Shown one piece after another: positions 43,501-54,633 of a stretch of DNA of 64,000 nt. The stretch is from the NCBI GenBank assembly GCA_023105745.1, contig JALGQZ010000001.1:42432082-42496081 (forward strand). The letters run 5' to 3'. The stretch comes from Austropuccinia psidii. Taxonomy: Eukaryota > Basidiomycota > Pucciniomycetes > Pucciniales > Sphaerophragmiaceae. The notes under the pieces were generated by a model, which saw only the letters and a program-made list of their open reading frames with translations, did no database searches and was not told the DNA's origin. The translations under genes were made by a program, and so were the position numbers. Numbering within the stretch: position 1 is the first letter of the stretch; each line of letters begins with the position of its first letter.

Positions 43501-44268
43501 GTGATAAACAGGAGGGACTACCTTCAGCACAGTTTCAATCTCTTCTGGCTCTTCCTCCTCATCCCACTGCTCCTCCAGGGAGGCATGAAAAGATAAAGGA
43601 GGAAGGTCCATATCCCCTTGAAAGAGATGAAGTGAAGATATAGCAACATCTTCTCCAACATCTTTTATCTCTTTGAAGACTTCATCTCTTAATGGAAGTA
43701 ATGACTGAGAGGAAAAAGTGGAGGGGTTATGGACAGAAGGAGGAAAGGAAGGTGTCTTAAGTTCACCAACCAGAGCAACACTGTTGACAGCAGTGGATAA
43801 GTCATTACTAGTAGAAGAAATAATGCCACTAGAATCCTTATGACTAGAATCATAGGTGATCAATCCATTTTTCCAATCAATAATGGGATTAAAATGGTAA
43901 AGAAAATCATAGCCCAATATTAGGTCTTCTCCCTTGGGTGAATCTATGATAAAGAAATCCCATTCAAAGCTTGGGAAGGAAGGTAAATCAACAACCCACT
44001 TGGTATAATGGGTGATGAACAGGGAAGTGGATTCACTGGAATCCAGAATGAAAAGAGGAATCTTTTCAGGGAGCTCTGACATGGTCAATGAGTACTTGAG
44101 AACAAAATTCTTTGCAATAAAGGAGTTTGTAGCACCAGAATCAATGAGAATACTATAAAAAATATCAGAGATTGAAGAAAAAATAAGAAATTTTAAAGAT
44201 TTCTTGACACTAGTATTCAGAGTGCACAATTGTGCTCTTGAAGGAAATAAGTGAGAACCATTGAACAC
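40567..44268 (-). CDS. Pol polyprotein of chromovirus H (1233 aa)
   Basis: Order of domains: aspartic protease with LIDSGATNSF (Asp at residue 43); reverse transcriptase with CVDYRKLN and YLDDIMVF (about 439); RNase H with ETDASDYALGAVL (about 583); integrase H2C2 module (about 806-855, ending CQQCSRNK); integrase core with MDFITQLP (about 877), SDRG (about 937) and DGQTERVNQ (about 974); and a C-terminal chromodomain (about 1163-1215, EEWEVAQVLDSK, YLVEWKGF, TTWEP). The chromodomain marks it as a chromovirus, which may target histone marks. The pol frame is open upstream of the listed start (a GTG) past the gag stop, so it is most likely expressed by -1 frameshifting rather than from its own start. 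Confidence 0.95.
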   Translation of the reverse strand: MFNGSHLFPSRAQLCTLNTSVKKSLKFLIFSSISDIFYSILIDSGATNSFIAKNFVLKYSLTMSELPEKIPLFILDSSESTSLFITHYTKWVVDLPSFPSFEWDFFIIDSPKGEDLILGYDFLYHFNPIIDWKNGLITYDSSHKDSSGIISSTSNDLSTAVNSVALVGELKTPSFPPSVHNPSTFSSQSLLPLRDEVFKEIKDVGEDVAISSLHLFQGDMDLPPLSFHASLEEQWDEEEEPEEIETVLKVVPPVYHKYLDVFSKVKAEKLPPHRACDHHIELEGLLPPVGVIYSLSKNESETLRAYISENVEKGFIRPSSSSTGAPVLFVKKKDGGLRLCVDYRKLNAVTRKNRYPVPPMNQLLTVFNGATIFSKIDLRGAYNLLRIKEGDEHLTAFRTKYGSYEYLVMPFGLTNAPASFQNLVNDIFADYLDIFVVVYLDDIMVFSSSLDEHVKHVASVLQRLRDNNLFAKASKCVFHASSVEYLGYVVSSDGLKMDSSKVQQILNWPQPKNVKALQSFLGFANFYRCFIRNYSKKISALTSLLKKDSPFIFNEEALSQFQILKEAFTTAPILSHFNPSLPTIVETDASDYALGAVLSQVNDSGKHPIAFDSRKLLPAELNYEIHDKELLGIVWALKRWRAFLLSLSDSFEVLTDHCSLQYFMSSKVLTRRQARWAEFLSEFHFVITYRPGRLATLPDALSRRDDVYPERGVDFISKNPQNFHQVLKQNEIQESRFFSIKVEMFSDLVDQIQRQVWQDKDYKEILKKLARGESVPDYSLEPQAKLLLFKDRVVIPSNHEVQLDILQRRHDSPLAGHPGQEKTLKLIKRDFYWAGMNQIIKDYVSSCQQCSRNKNIHHKKFGLLKPLQIPSGPWNSLSMDFITQLPLSRNFDSILVVVDRFSKMAIFIPTYSTITALDLAQILINHVFSKHGLPISIVSDRGSLFVSSFWTQLCQQLKISRDLSTAFHPETDGQTERVNQILEQYLRMYVSYHQDDWHTWLPLAEFAYNNAEHSSTKQSPFFTIYGRNPSFDSIHVSQDSPAGKLSTKLQSVQQVVKEELESAIRRFKKYADRNRAIPPDFQPGDKVWLASKNIKTTRPTKKLSERWLGPFEVLKKIGSHAYHLKLPQQWKSVHPVFHVSLLEPVKQSTIPNRHQLPPPPVIVEEQEEWEVAQVLDSKLKRGSLWYLVEWKGFNEDPERTTWEPASNLTNSPDLVKDFHTLYPDKPGPNASRV

Positions 44269-44282
44269 ATCATGATTCCCAC

Positions 44283-45641
44283 TCAGGCTTTTCCCTGCTT
44301 GCTAGGGAAGCCTTTTGAGGACCCTTGCCTATTTTCAGGCCTCTTGAAGCATTTTTCAAATGGGTGCTTTCCACCACAATAATTGCACAAGCCTTCTTTG
44401 ATCCTCCTCTCCTTTTCAGAACCAATTAATTTGTTGTCCTTATTGAGGAGAGCAGCATGAGGCTTGTATTTGGACACTTGAAAATTCTTCCCCTTCTTAT
44501 TCTTCTTATGATAAGGCTTCTTTGATGATGAACTTTGAGGAGGCTTGGAGGAGTTGGATCCACTGATTGGAGGCTTCTTCTCTTGATGACTGCCCTTTTC
44601 CTTCTGCCTCTCATGGTACCTGGTATCTAATTCCAAGGTAATATCCATGAGTTCTTGAAGACTATCAAAAGTTCCAGGGTGAGAAGCCAATTGGTCCAAC
44701 AATCTTGATGCCAAGCCTCTTCTATACACATGAATATAGGCCCTTTCCCCCCAGTCTCCAATTCTTGACATCAAACTTCTGAAATCAGCTATGTACAAGG
44801 AAACTTGACCACTTTCCCTCATCCTCAAATTGTCCAACTCTTGTTCAGCTTTTCTGACTTCATTGGGATCACCAAACAGAGTGAATAACTGGGTTTCAAA
44901 CAACTGCCAGTTATTGAGGAGGTAAGAAGGGTCTTCATTGGAGATATTTGAGAGGTAAGGTTCAATCCATTTGCCAGCTCTACCAGTAAGAAAAGAAGTT
45001 GAATAAAGCACCTTCTTCCTGTCAGAGAAGAAGTTTGCTGGGTCATTATGAAAGATTAATTGACAGGATTGAATGAATCCTCTCAATTTATGAGCTTTAG
45101 TACCATCAAAAGAATCAGGTGCCTTCATTGATGGAGTCTTGAATGCAGGGGCTTTTGAAGTGTCCCTTGGGGCAACTGCTTGAGTGAGTTGTCCCATAAA
45201 CTGAGTCATTTGCTCCATCATCTTGAGGAAATTTGGTTCAGCTTGAGAGACAGAAGGTTGATTAGAAAGGGCTAGATTTGGAGCCTCAGGAGCTTCAGTA
45301 GCACCTGCCAAGGCAGCTGCCACTTCAGTCTCCTCAGATTCTTCCTCTTCCACAGACTCCTCCCCCTCCTCATCTTCAGCTTCCCCCAATCTACTTCTAG
45401 GCCCTTGAGAAACACCAGGATAACCACCCAATAGTCCAGAGAATGATCTTGATCTTCTAGACTTCACACCTCCTCTTCTGGAGGGTGCTGCTCCTTCCAT
45501 TGGTGGTCCTCTGTCCAGATTTGCACTCAGTTGATGAACTGATGGTGTGCGGTCAAGAGGAGCCCTTTGTGTAGGAGTGAGAACAGCTTGATGTCTCTGG
45601 GATCTTGTATTCTTGGCTGGTGGGCTATGCTGAACTGGCAT
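44283..45641 (-). CDS. Gag of chromovirus H (452 aa)
   Basis: Starts MPVQHSPPAKNTRSQRH. It has a Glu/Asp-rich segment (about 85-112), a capsid-like region (FDGTKAHKLRGFIQSC about 180-195; TLFGDPNEV; LYIADFRSL) typical of Ty3/gypsy Gag, a Lys/Ser-rich linker and one CCHC-type knuckle, CNYCGGKHPFEKC (about 417-430). It ends KQGKA at the TGA 44285-44283. It forms the virus-like particle shell and binds the genomic RNA. All intact. Confidence 0.93.
   Translation of the reverse strand: MPVQHSPPAKNTRSQRHQAVLTPTQRAPLDRTPSVHQLSANLDRGPPMEGAAPSRRGGVKSRRSRSFSGLLGGYPGVSQGPRSRLGEAEDEEGEESVEEEESEETEVAAALAGATEAPEAPNLALSNQPSVSQAEPNFLKMMEQMTQFMGQLTQAVAPRDTSKAPAFKTPSMKAPDSFDGTKAHKLRGFIQSCQLIFHNDPANFFSDRKKVLYSTSFLTGRAGKWIEPYLSNISNEDPSYLLNNWQLFETQLFTLFGDPNEVRKAEQELDNLRMRESGQVSLYIADFRSLMSRIGDWGERAYIHVYRRGLASRLLDQLASHPGTFDSLQELMDITLELDTRYHERQKEKGSHQEKKPPISGSNSSKPPQSSSSKKPYHKKNKKGKNFQVSKYKPHAALLNKDNKLIGSEKERRIKEGLCNYCGGKHPFEKCFKRPENRQGSSKGFPSKQGKA
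44289..44295 (-). promoter_or_regulatory. Predicted -1 ribosomal frameshift site of element H
   Basis: On the minus strand the heptamer GGGAAAA sits in the gag frame as G GGA AAA (X XXY YYZ), three bases before the gag stop codon. Pol is in the -1 frame and open from here. This is the classical arrangement for retroviral gag-pol frameshifting; I did not model a downstream stimulatory structure. Confidence 0.75.
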
Positions 45642-46426
45642 TATGAAAGAAGAATGAATAAAAACTTGATGATACTTTGAATAAATTAAGGCTTGACCAA
45701 ATCAAATTAAATGAGAATCTTGATGATCTTGAAGAATCAATAAACAGTCTTGAAGTGAATCAATATGAATAAATCTTGAAGAGTGAAGATGACAAGTCAA
45801 ATTCTTATGAATAATCAATTTCAATCAATAAGTCAAATCAAGTCAATCAAAATCAAATCAATTAAGTCTTGAGGAATTCAATCAATATCTTCAAAAGTCA
45901 ATTCAATTTTCTTGAGGAATCAAATTCAAATCAATCAATTAAATCAAATCTTGAGGATAAATCAGGTATCTTGAAGAATCAAATGAAGTCAATCAAATCA
46001 AATCAAATCAATCAAAGTCAATTCAAAATCTTGAGGTGAAATCAATGTCTTGAGGAATCAATCAATCAATCAATAATCTTGAGAAATTTCAATCAAAACC
46101 ACTGAATACCCCAAATCAATAAATCCCTGAATAATGAATCAATTAACCCAAATAATTCCACTCAAATAACCTGATAAAACCCTGAATTCAGACAAAAGAG
46201 AAATTAGAATGATAAAGAATAAAGTGAAATGGTCAGCAGAATTTTTGAAATGAGAAAGAGAATCAATTTTCATTTGAATAAAATGAATGAGATGAAAATT
46301 GATAAGAGAGAAAAATCATAAAAATCATAAAAAATCATAAAATCATGAAAAAATCATAATTGAAGAATGAGAGAAATGAATAAAATGAATGAAGAGAAAG
46401 AAGCAATTATGAGTTAATTAAAATAA
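45642..46426 (-). other. Element H 5' leader, low complexity
   Basis: About 785 bp between the 5' LTR and gag, without coding potential. Dominated by recurring AATCAATC, AAATCAA and CTTGAGGAATCAA words (45,700-46,120) and an AAAATCAT run (46310-46360). Immediately after the LTR (minus-strand TTATTTTAATTAACTC) I see no TGG-type primer binding site. Confidence 0.7.
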
Positions 46427-47190
46427 TGTCACAGGGGCTCTTCTAAAATGAAGAGGGCCTGGCACTCAGTGAACAGACTTACTTATGGAGGGCTCAAAAA
46501 GAAATACTCAAAAGATAAGAGTAATGGAGTAAGAGGATAAATTCCTAGTCATAAAATAATAAGTATAAAATTAAGAGAGACAAAACAAAAGCAATAATAA
46601 AGAGCCAACCACAAATAATCCTGTACCACTGTTTCAACCTGTTCAGAAAAGAGAAAAGGATTAATAAGGATATGGCCACCAGGACTCCACTGAAACAGGT
46701 GAGGGAAGGCAAAGACTAACTTAATAATTAATAAAATAATATTCCAAAGTAAGAATAAAATAATATTAAATAATAAATCAACTATTTTAATTAACTGGGG
46801 GAAAAACCCCCAGGTGGGTGAAGAGGGGCTGGTATATGTGAGAAATGCCAGCCTTGGAGTTTGAGTGTTGAGATACTGGCCTGTATGCTGGAAGAAGTTG
46901 GATGTGGGATTGAATCCTGTATTGGTGAATCCAATACAGGTTATACAGTCAATACAGGTATTTGCGCCTGTATTGATTACAGGCCTGTATTTGGTGAATC
47001 CTGTATTTGGGTCTTGCCTGTATGAAAACTGTATTGAGGTTTGAAACTGTATTTGGATCTTGCCTGTATGAAAACTGTATTTGTAGAGTCTTGAATGAAA
47101 CCCCCTTGCTGATTGGGTTTTGAAGGGTATCCATGATATAATGATTTGCTGATGATGATTGGAAATGCCCCTGCCTCCTTGGCTGTGACA
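46427..47190 (-). repeat. 5' LTR of element H (764 bp)
   Basis: Partner of 37706-38469 with one difference seen; followed on the right by the target copy AAGAG. Confidence 0.93.
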
Positions 47191-47195
47191 AAGAG

Positions 47196-50100
47196 GTCTG
47201 AAGTTAAAGAGACAAACAAAGAAAAAGGGAAAGAAACCCCAAAAAAGAAATATGTGTGCCACAACTGTGGATCACCAGACCACTATGCCAACAATTGCAC
47301 AAAACCAAAAAAGAAAATATATGCAATTGATGAAGAATCAGAAGAAGAACAAACAGGTGAAAAATCTGATTCTGACAGCATGGGAAATGGTATGAGAGCA
47401 GAATCACAAAGTGAACCTGATACCATAGAAGAATACATAGTGGAATGAAATGAAGAAAGTTCACTTGACATACAAGACATTGAATTGGATTCAGGAATAC
47501 CACAAATAACAACAGACAAAGAGCTCTGTAAGCACACACAGAATGCACAAACATTCCTGGTAACCCCAAATAGAGGGATGGGATTCATTAATGGAACACC
47601 TACAAAATTGACAGTTTATATTGAGAACTGTAAACACCCAATGATCATTGACACAGGAGCAAGTTGCTCCATAGTGGCAAAAGAATACTTGAAACAACAC
47701 TTCCCCAAATGGGAAGAAGATATAATCCCAACAAAAGCTAGAAACTTTAAAAGTGCATCAGGCAAAATGCACTCACTGGGGACAATAATCAAAGAGATAA
47801 TTATCCCACACCAAAAAGGAAATATCAGACTGGAACCTGAATTTGTAGTTCTAGAGAATGCACATGTACAAGGATTCTTACTAGGTACAGAGTACCAAAG
47901 AATGTATGGTATGGACATTTGCGATAGTAAAAACAGGTATCTTACCATAGGTACAAACAAAGACAAAAAATTTTCCTTTGACATAAATCATGTAACAAAT
48001 GATAACACCTTGAAAGAACTAGTGGAAGAATTCAAAGAAGCCCAATATGGCACTCAACTCACCAGTAAAATGAAACTCAACTTACTGAAAGTATTGAGAA
48101 AGCATAGAGGAGCTTTTGCAATAGGAGATGAACCACTAGGAAAAATCAAAGGACATGATATAGAATTATATCTGGATGTAGAAAGACCATATCCACCTAT
48201 TCTTAGGAGACCACCATACCCAGCCAGTGTGGAAACTAGGAAAGAAATTGAGAAACATATCAATGAACTCCTAGAAATGGGGGTCATAAGGAAAATAGGA
48301 CATAATGAGATAGTAGAGGTCACTACACCAGTCCTTATAACTTGGCATGATGGTAAATCCAGACTATGTGGTGACTTCAGGGCTTTGAATAATTACACCA
48401 AAGCAGATAGGTACCCCATCCCAAGGATACCACATGCACTAGATAAACTAGCAAAAGCCAAGTTCATTAAAAAAATGGATTGCATGAAAGGCTTTCACCA
48501 GAATGGGGTGAAACCAGATTCCATCAAATTGCTAAGAATTATATGCCATATGGGCATATATGAATATACTAGAATGCCATTTGGCATTAAGAATGCACCA
48601 GCCCATTTTCAGAGGATGATGGATACCATTTTTCAAGATGAAATAATGGAAGGGTGGATGGTAGTGTACATTGATGATATCATAATATACTCAGAAACAT
48701 GGGAAGACCATGTGAAGAAAATTGATAAAATATTGGGAAAATGCACACCAATCAACATGAAGATATCTCTTAAAAATGTAACTTTGGACAGCAGGAACTG
48801 CTAGCCCTAGGACACAAAGTTTCAGGTTTGATCCTAGCTATAGACCAAAATAAATTTGCTGCAGTACTGAAGAAACCAGTACCAAAGAACATCAAGGAAA
48901 TGCAATCTTTTTTGGGCTTTGCTAGCTACTACAGAAGCCACATAAAAAACTTTGCACACATCACTAGTAGCCTATACAAACTGTGCTCAAAAGATGTAGT
49001 CTTTGAAATTACCAAGGAAAGAAGAGATGCATTTGAAAAGATCAAATATGAACTGACCAATGCCCCTGTCCTAATGATGCCTGATTTTGAACTACCATTC
49101 AAACTATATATAGATGCAGCTTGTAGCCAAGGACTAGGAGCAGCACTACACCAGAGGCAACTAGTGGATGGGATACCCAAAGAAGGAGTAATTTGCTATA
49201 TATCAAGACAACTGAAAGACTCAGAAGCCAGATATGGAGCTACTCAGACAGAATGTCTATGCTTGGTATGGGCATTAGAAAAACTCCATTACTACTTAGA
49301 AGGAGAAGTATTTGAAGTTTTCACTGACTGCACAGCCCTCAAATCACTGTTGAACATGAAGACAACAAACAGACACATGATTAGGTGGCAAATAGCCATA
49401 CAAGAATACAGAGGGAATATGACTATCATCTATAAAGAAGGGAAAAGTCATACTAATGCAGATGGTCTCAGCAGGTGGCCACTGAAGAATGACCAAGAGA
49501 ATCCAGCATATGACCCAGAAAATGGGACCAAAATACCTATACAATGCATGGAAATAGATAGGAGAAAGAACTTCAAACTATCAAACTGGGCATTAGGGAA
49601 TGACCCATCAGGCCCAGCACAGAGCTATGGGGAGAGTAAAGAGATACCCATACTGGGAATCAGCTCCTCTAATCTGAACACAGAATTCTTTAGCATAGTA
49701 CAATCAGCATACAATAAACACAAACAGTGTAGTATATTGATACAACTATTAAAACAAAAGTACAGGAGTCCTGAACTAGAGAGCCAATTGGAAGAGCCAT
49801 GGCTCAAAAACTTCAAAGAAAATAGATTTTTTCTGATAGATGATCTACTGTACCATAGGGAAAAACACACAAGTGCCCTGGTAATAATAAATAGAGAACA
49901 TATTTCCCTGATACTACAGGAATGCCATGACTGCCCATACATGGGACATATGAGTGAAGAAAGAACTAAAGAAAGAGTCTTTAGCACAGCTTGGTGGCCA
50001 AAGTGGGAACAAGACTTGAGTGAATACATCAACACTTGTACCAGATGCCAAAAAGCCAACAGAAGTCATGGAAAAAGATATGGATTACTCCAGAGTATAG

Positions 50101-51251
50101 AGGAGCCCAAACACCCCTGGGAAATAATAAACATGGATTGGGTAACAGGCCTGGTCCCTGGAGGGAGAGACAGCTTTAATGCATGCCTAGTAGTAGTAGA
50201 CAGGTACAGCAAGAGTGTCAGATGTCTCCCCTGTCACAAAGAGGACACAACAATGGACACAGCCTTATTGTTCTGGAACAATGTGATAGCTAACTGTGGA
50301 GTTCCAAGAATTATAATTAGTGACAGAGACCCTAAATTCAAATCAGAATTTTGGACTAATCTATATGAGATGCTGGGAACCAAACTAGCATTCTCCACAG
50401 CTTACCATCCACAAACAGATGGTCTAGCAGAAAGAATGATCCAAACATTAGAAGACATCATTAGAAGGTTTTGTGCATATGGCATGGAATATAAAGACAA
50501 TGAGGGATATACCCATGACTGGGTAACCCTCCTACCAGCTGTACAATTGGCATACAACACAAGTATACACTCAGTGACAGGAAAAACCCCTGCCACATTA
50601 GAGAAAGGATGGAACCCACTACTTCCAGTATACTACTTGAAGAAGAACCTTCTCTCAGTACACCCCACAGCTAAGGACTTCCACACAATGTGGAAGACTG
50701 CCTGTGAAAAAGCAGAGCAATGTGTGGCTGAAGCCAAATTATATAACAAGCAGAGATATGATAAAAGTCACCAAGAACCTGATTTCAAAGAAGGAGACCA
50801 AGTTCTAATCTCAACTCTTAACTTCAACAACCTAAGAGGACCCAAGAAGATGAGAGACTCATTCATAGGACCATTCACCATTATTAAATTAATAGGAAAG
50901 AATGCAGTAGAAGTCAACCTGACCAAAGAGTTCTCTAGGAAACACCCAGTTTTCCCTGTGAGCCTGGTCAAACCTTATCACCAGACAGATGAGGAGAAAT
51001 TTCCTGACAGAAAGAAGACAGTCACCCATGAAAGATTGGTAGAGGAAGATGACTCACCTGGACCAGTGAAAAAGATCATTAAAGCCAGGAAAATAAGAAT
51101 TAATGGGAAAGACAACAGGCAATATCTGGTTAGATTTAAGAATCAACCAGCAGATAAAGATAAATGGTTAACTGAGAAAGAAATCCCAGATGGACAAATA
51201 CACCTCAGAAGATTCAGAGCCTCCAGGAGGGCTGAAGAGTCTCATCAATGA
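47196..51251 (+). pseudogene. Gag-Pol of element D, remainder (one stop, one frameshift)
   Basis: Continues the Gag frame of 37705 without loss of phase across the H insertion. The CCHC knuckle CHNCGSPDHYANNC is at about 47260-47300. A TGA at 47446-47448 interrupts the frame where E reads Tyr. From 47485 the protease (IIDTGASCS, Asp codon 47650) and reverse transcriptase (YIDDIII near 48670) follow. Near 48772-48777 an A run is one base short compared with E, shifting the frame; the frame resumes at 48828. That part has RNase H (YIDAACSQG), the integrase H2C2 module ([12 protein letters not shown] ... CTRCQK) and core ([25 protein letters not shown]) and the chromodomain-like tail ending RRAEESHQ. 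Very close to E in sequence. As written it cannot make full Pol. Confidence 0.92.
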
Positions 51252-51257
51252 TGAGCC

Positions 51258-51275
51258 TTCTTTTGAGGGAGGGTA
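51258..51275 (+). other. Polypurine tract of element D
   Basis: TTCTTTTGAGGGAGGGTA abuts the 3' LTR; same as in E. Confidence 0.75.
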
Positions 51276-52779
51276 TGTCAGCCTGTGACTCAAACAGAGC
51301 ACTAGCATGACATCCAACATACCATAAATAATGGTATGACAAGTATTGAACAAACATAGTCAATACAGGTAATAAATAAGAGAAAACAATCCTCTTAAAT
51401 TAAACACCAACCTTATCCAAACAGAATAAGGAAACCTAGAGGAGAATAAACAGGTCAAAACCCTTATTTTCACCTCTCATCTAGCTTATGCATATTTAAG
51501 TTATTATATACCAAAATGGTATTTTTCTTAAAGCTCACATAGAGAGCTACACAATGATATCATCCATGTTGTTGCAACACCACTACAACTGGAGATACCG
51601 TATGACCTTTATTTCAAAACCAAGACCCCCCTGAAAGTCAAAGAGGGCTTGTACAAAACTGTACAAAAGTATAACCAAATTAAAGATCTAAACAAGAGCT
51701 TTAATTTGAGATAAATTAGACCTCTGTATCTCTTAAATTGACTGAGGGATCTTGGTTCAAAGGTTTAACAACCAGAAATACAGATATTCTGAAAACAAGA
51801 AAGTAAACAAACCCCTGTATCTTTGGCATACACTCATACAACTGTACAGTGTAATATACCAAGCTGTAGAGCTAATCAAGCCCTACAAAACTGTATCATC
51901 AGAATACAGATATCTTCCAAATTGAAGAAGATATCTGGCATGGAAGTTTTTGAAGCCTCATACTGATGTACAAAAATACATCCAAAAACTTAAAACCCTT
52001 TTAACTTTTGCTATTTGAAAGAAGGGTAAACATGAAGAATACCAAATTGAAGAGCTCATTAAGCCCTTCAATTCTGTGCTCTTGGTTTCTTGATATCTCA
52101 AAAACTGACTAAGATATCCTGGTTGGAAGTATTTTGACCAATACTGGCCTGTACCAAACCTGTACCAACCAGTACTGTCTTGATACTCAAAATAATGGTT
52201 GTTCAAAGCTTAAACCCGCCCAGAATGACCAGTATTGATCATACAGACACCAGAACAACGTCATACAAGTGCTGACGTGGCAGGTGAAAGGTTTTTTCAC
52301 CCTGTATTGATCCAGAATGATCATTTGTGGTTCCAAAACCACAATTCTGCCTCTACTGACGTCAGAATTGAGGATCCAGAACCACAGACTGACCATTGGA
52401 GTGAAAATTTTCACTCCTCTGACGTGTGAAGAGTTAATAACTCTTGACAGTCCTGAAAGATATAAAAAGAAGGGTTTTTTCCTTCAAAAACCCATTATCT
52501 TATCTTACTTTACCTATATTCTTACGTGACAAGACTGTTATCCATCAGTAGTGTCCTTAGAATAACTAAAGATATAATTAAAATATAATTATTGTAGTGT
52601 TTCTTTACAGTCAAAGATATTAGAGCATTGCAACCCAGGTCCTCAATAGACTCATCACCACTGTTACCACGTAGCAGTAGGACCTGAAGATTTAATTCAT
52701 TATTTGTTTTTGACGTGTCACAGTCATAATACTAGCTTGTATTTACATTTTATAGCTACTATATAGACTCACCCTGACA
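51276..52779 (+). repeat. 3' LTR of element D (1,504 bp)
   Basis: TGTCAGCC ... CCCTGACA, followed by the target copy ATATT at 52780-52784. Confidence 0.92.
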
Positions 52780-52784
52780 ATATT

Positions 52785-53111
52785 TATATATAACTTTAAT
52801 TTTATTAATATTATTTTTATAAACTGTATTGTATTGTTAGATAATTTTTTTATGCATTTATGATTCTTTGGTGAAAATAATAAATTGCCATAAATATATT
52901 AATTATCAAATAGTAATATATTTATTTTTATAATATAATTTATATTATTTTATTTACATAAAAAATATAAGAATTTTCATGCCATAATTATAATAATAAT
53001 TTATTATTATAATTATTTTCAACATTATTATTCATTAAAATTAGGACATTCAGAGTAAAATAAGTAAAATATTAGTAATATTTACTTATTGTTTCATAGT
53101 CAAAGCTTATA
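52785..53111 (+). repeat. 3' LTR of element C, right part
   Basis: Resumes the C LTR after D. Its final 150 bp matches, in reverse, the left end of solo LTR L (ATTTACTTATTGTTTCATAGTCAAA). It ends CTTATA where L ends CTTACA. C thus ends at 53111. Confidence 0.75.
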
Positions 53112-53881
53112 ATCCCAAGTAATCATGTGTAGCCAAGAAAAAAAATCAAAAATCAAAATATAAAAAAACTTTCAATTGAAAGATGTGTTTGTTTTTGGAA
53201 CAAGAAAAAATCATATGATAAATTCTTGAAAGATAATTAATAATAATGATAAGAATCTCCATCTGAATCTTGAGAAATATCCACTATACTGGTTCAGTAT
53301 TTAAAAGCTCAAGGTTTTTTCAATGAATGTTTTTATGAAATTTCAATGCATCAATCTTCAAAATAATCCTTCAATGAGTTCTGGAATGAAAAGTTTCCTA
53401 CTTCCACTTTAGCCTTGAAAATTCAATATAAGGTGAAAAATTACAAGTTGGAAAGAAGGACATTTCCATAAAGACAATAAATTCCAAGAAGATAATTCTT
53501 TTGATGAAGAAACAGCTTTTGGTCAATAGAACCTTAATAATAGTCAAATATATAGTTTTAAGAGTTAAAAAGGGCCTGTGAGATTCAAAAGATTTATGAA
53601 AAAGGATTAATTCAGGTAGTAAGAGTGATTAAGCAGTACCTCGTAAATCTAGTTGACATGCCATGATGTTCACTTTTTTAAATCCATATGATGTGGCATA
53701 TCATTTATCAACTAATTTTGTGAATTGAAAGTTGGACTAAGGAAAGATTCTTTCAATCTTTAAGATCCTGTTAAATGAGAAGCATGGGCTTTAATACCAT
53801 AGACCATCCTGATTTGGGAGGATGGAAATGGAAGGAGGGTTCCAAGAAACCACAGTATGGGGGATAGAATGGCACTAAATA
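53112..53881. other. Unassigned AT-rich stretch right of element C
   Basis: No convincing open frame, RNA gene or repeat boundary. It may be flanking DNA into which C and then LTR I were inserted. The last 80 bp (GGAGGATGGAAATGGAAGG, ATGGGGGATAGAATGGC) is purine-rich and could be a decayed polypurine tract if I is a 3' LTR rather than a solo LTR. Confidence 0.5.
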
Positions 53882-54633
53882 TGTGAGCCTTGAGGTATAT
53901 CCTAAACAACCAAATAGGCCACACAAAACCTGAAATAAAGCTGAATAATATGAAAAGAACCATGAGTCATATAGATATCAAAAATGCATCATTTTCTTGA
54001 ATAAATGGTTAAATGCCTTCTTTAAGTAAGTGGATTCATGGATTTCAGAGAAGATTTGGATTATACACAAAAGATTCACCTGGGGTATTTCTATAAGCCT
54101 TATAGGATTCAATCAAACCTATGAGGTCATAATATGTAGAATTCTTAAAAAACTCATTATAAATACCACAAGAAAGATTTGTGCAATTTTATTTTTCATT
54201 TTATTCCAAAAGAATGGGATTTTGACAAATAATATATTATATATGAGCTAAAACTACTTTTAAGAGTGTTTGTAGCACTTATAAATACTTTACTGCTACA
54301 TACAGTAGTGCTAATCCCATGCTGGTAATTAATCTTGAAGCCCAAAGTACTATTTTGACATAGAAAATAGGCAAAGGGGACAAAAGATATCAAAGGGAGC
54401 CAGGGTACCCATCTTGTGCGGCCTATGAGGAACAGCCAGTACTATCACCTGAATGCATGGCTTATAATGACCCAATAGTTTAATCAAGAAATTCTATGAA
54501 CCTTTTTACTAAGGCTAAGTCCCATTAAATGATGAGAACATAGGAAATAAGATTCTATTTTTCTGTGAAAAGGAGCTAATGAACACCTCTGAATCCTTCA
54601 AATCATGTCCATTAGTAATTGATCTACCAAGAT
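53882..54633 (+). repeat. LTR I, left part
   Basis: Starts TGTGAGCCTTGAGGTATATCC and aligns with the F LTR (minus strand from 5499), including AGCCAGGGTACCCA. Cut by solo LTR L, whose target copy AAGAT is 54629-54633. Confidence 0.8.

Larger units (their letters stand above)
37706..47190 (-). mobile_element. Complete chromovirus H (9,485 bp)
   Basis: A complete minus-strand Ty3/gypsy element. Two 764-bp LTRs (37706-38469 and 46427-47190) differ at one position that I saw (near 38363/47084). The perfect target copy AAGAG is at 37701-37705 and 47191-47195. The LTR ends are an 8-base inverted repeat, TGTCACAG/CTGTGACA. Gag (44283-45641) and Pol (40567-44268) are separate and both intact, joined by a canonical -1 slippery heptamer. 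A long non-coding 3' region with a GCGC-rich repeat array lies between pol and the 3' LTR. It is not closely related to the other elements here. Confidence 0.95.
33178..52779 (+). mobile_element. Ty3/gypsy element D (about 10.1 kb plus nested H)
   Basis: LTRs at 33178-34682 (1,505 bp) and 51276-52779 (1,504 bp), target copies ATATT perfect. The first bases of the 5' LTR read TTTCAG where the 3' LTR has TGTCAG. I saw about twenty scattered LTR differences, so D is older than E or H. Element H is inserted at 37705/47191 within gag just before the zinc knuckle. D has the same gene layout as E, with one in-frame stop and one frameshift in pol. Confidence 0.93.

Noticed and set aside
40925..43643. 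Plus-strand frames opposite H pol
   Set aside because: Antisense shadows of the intact H pol.
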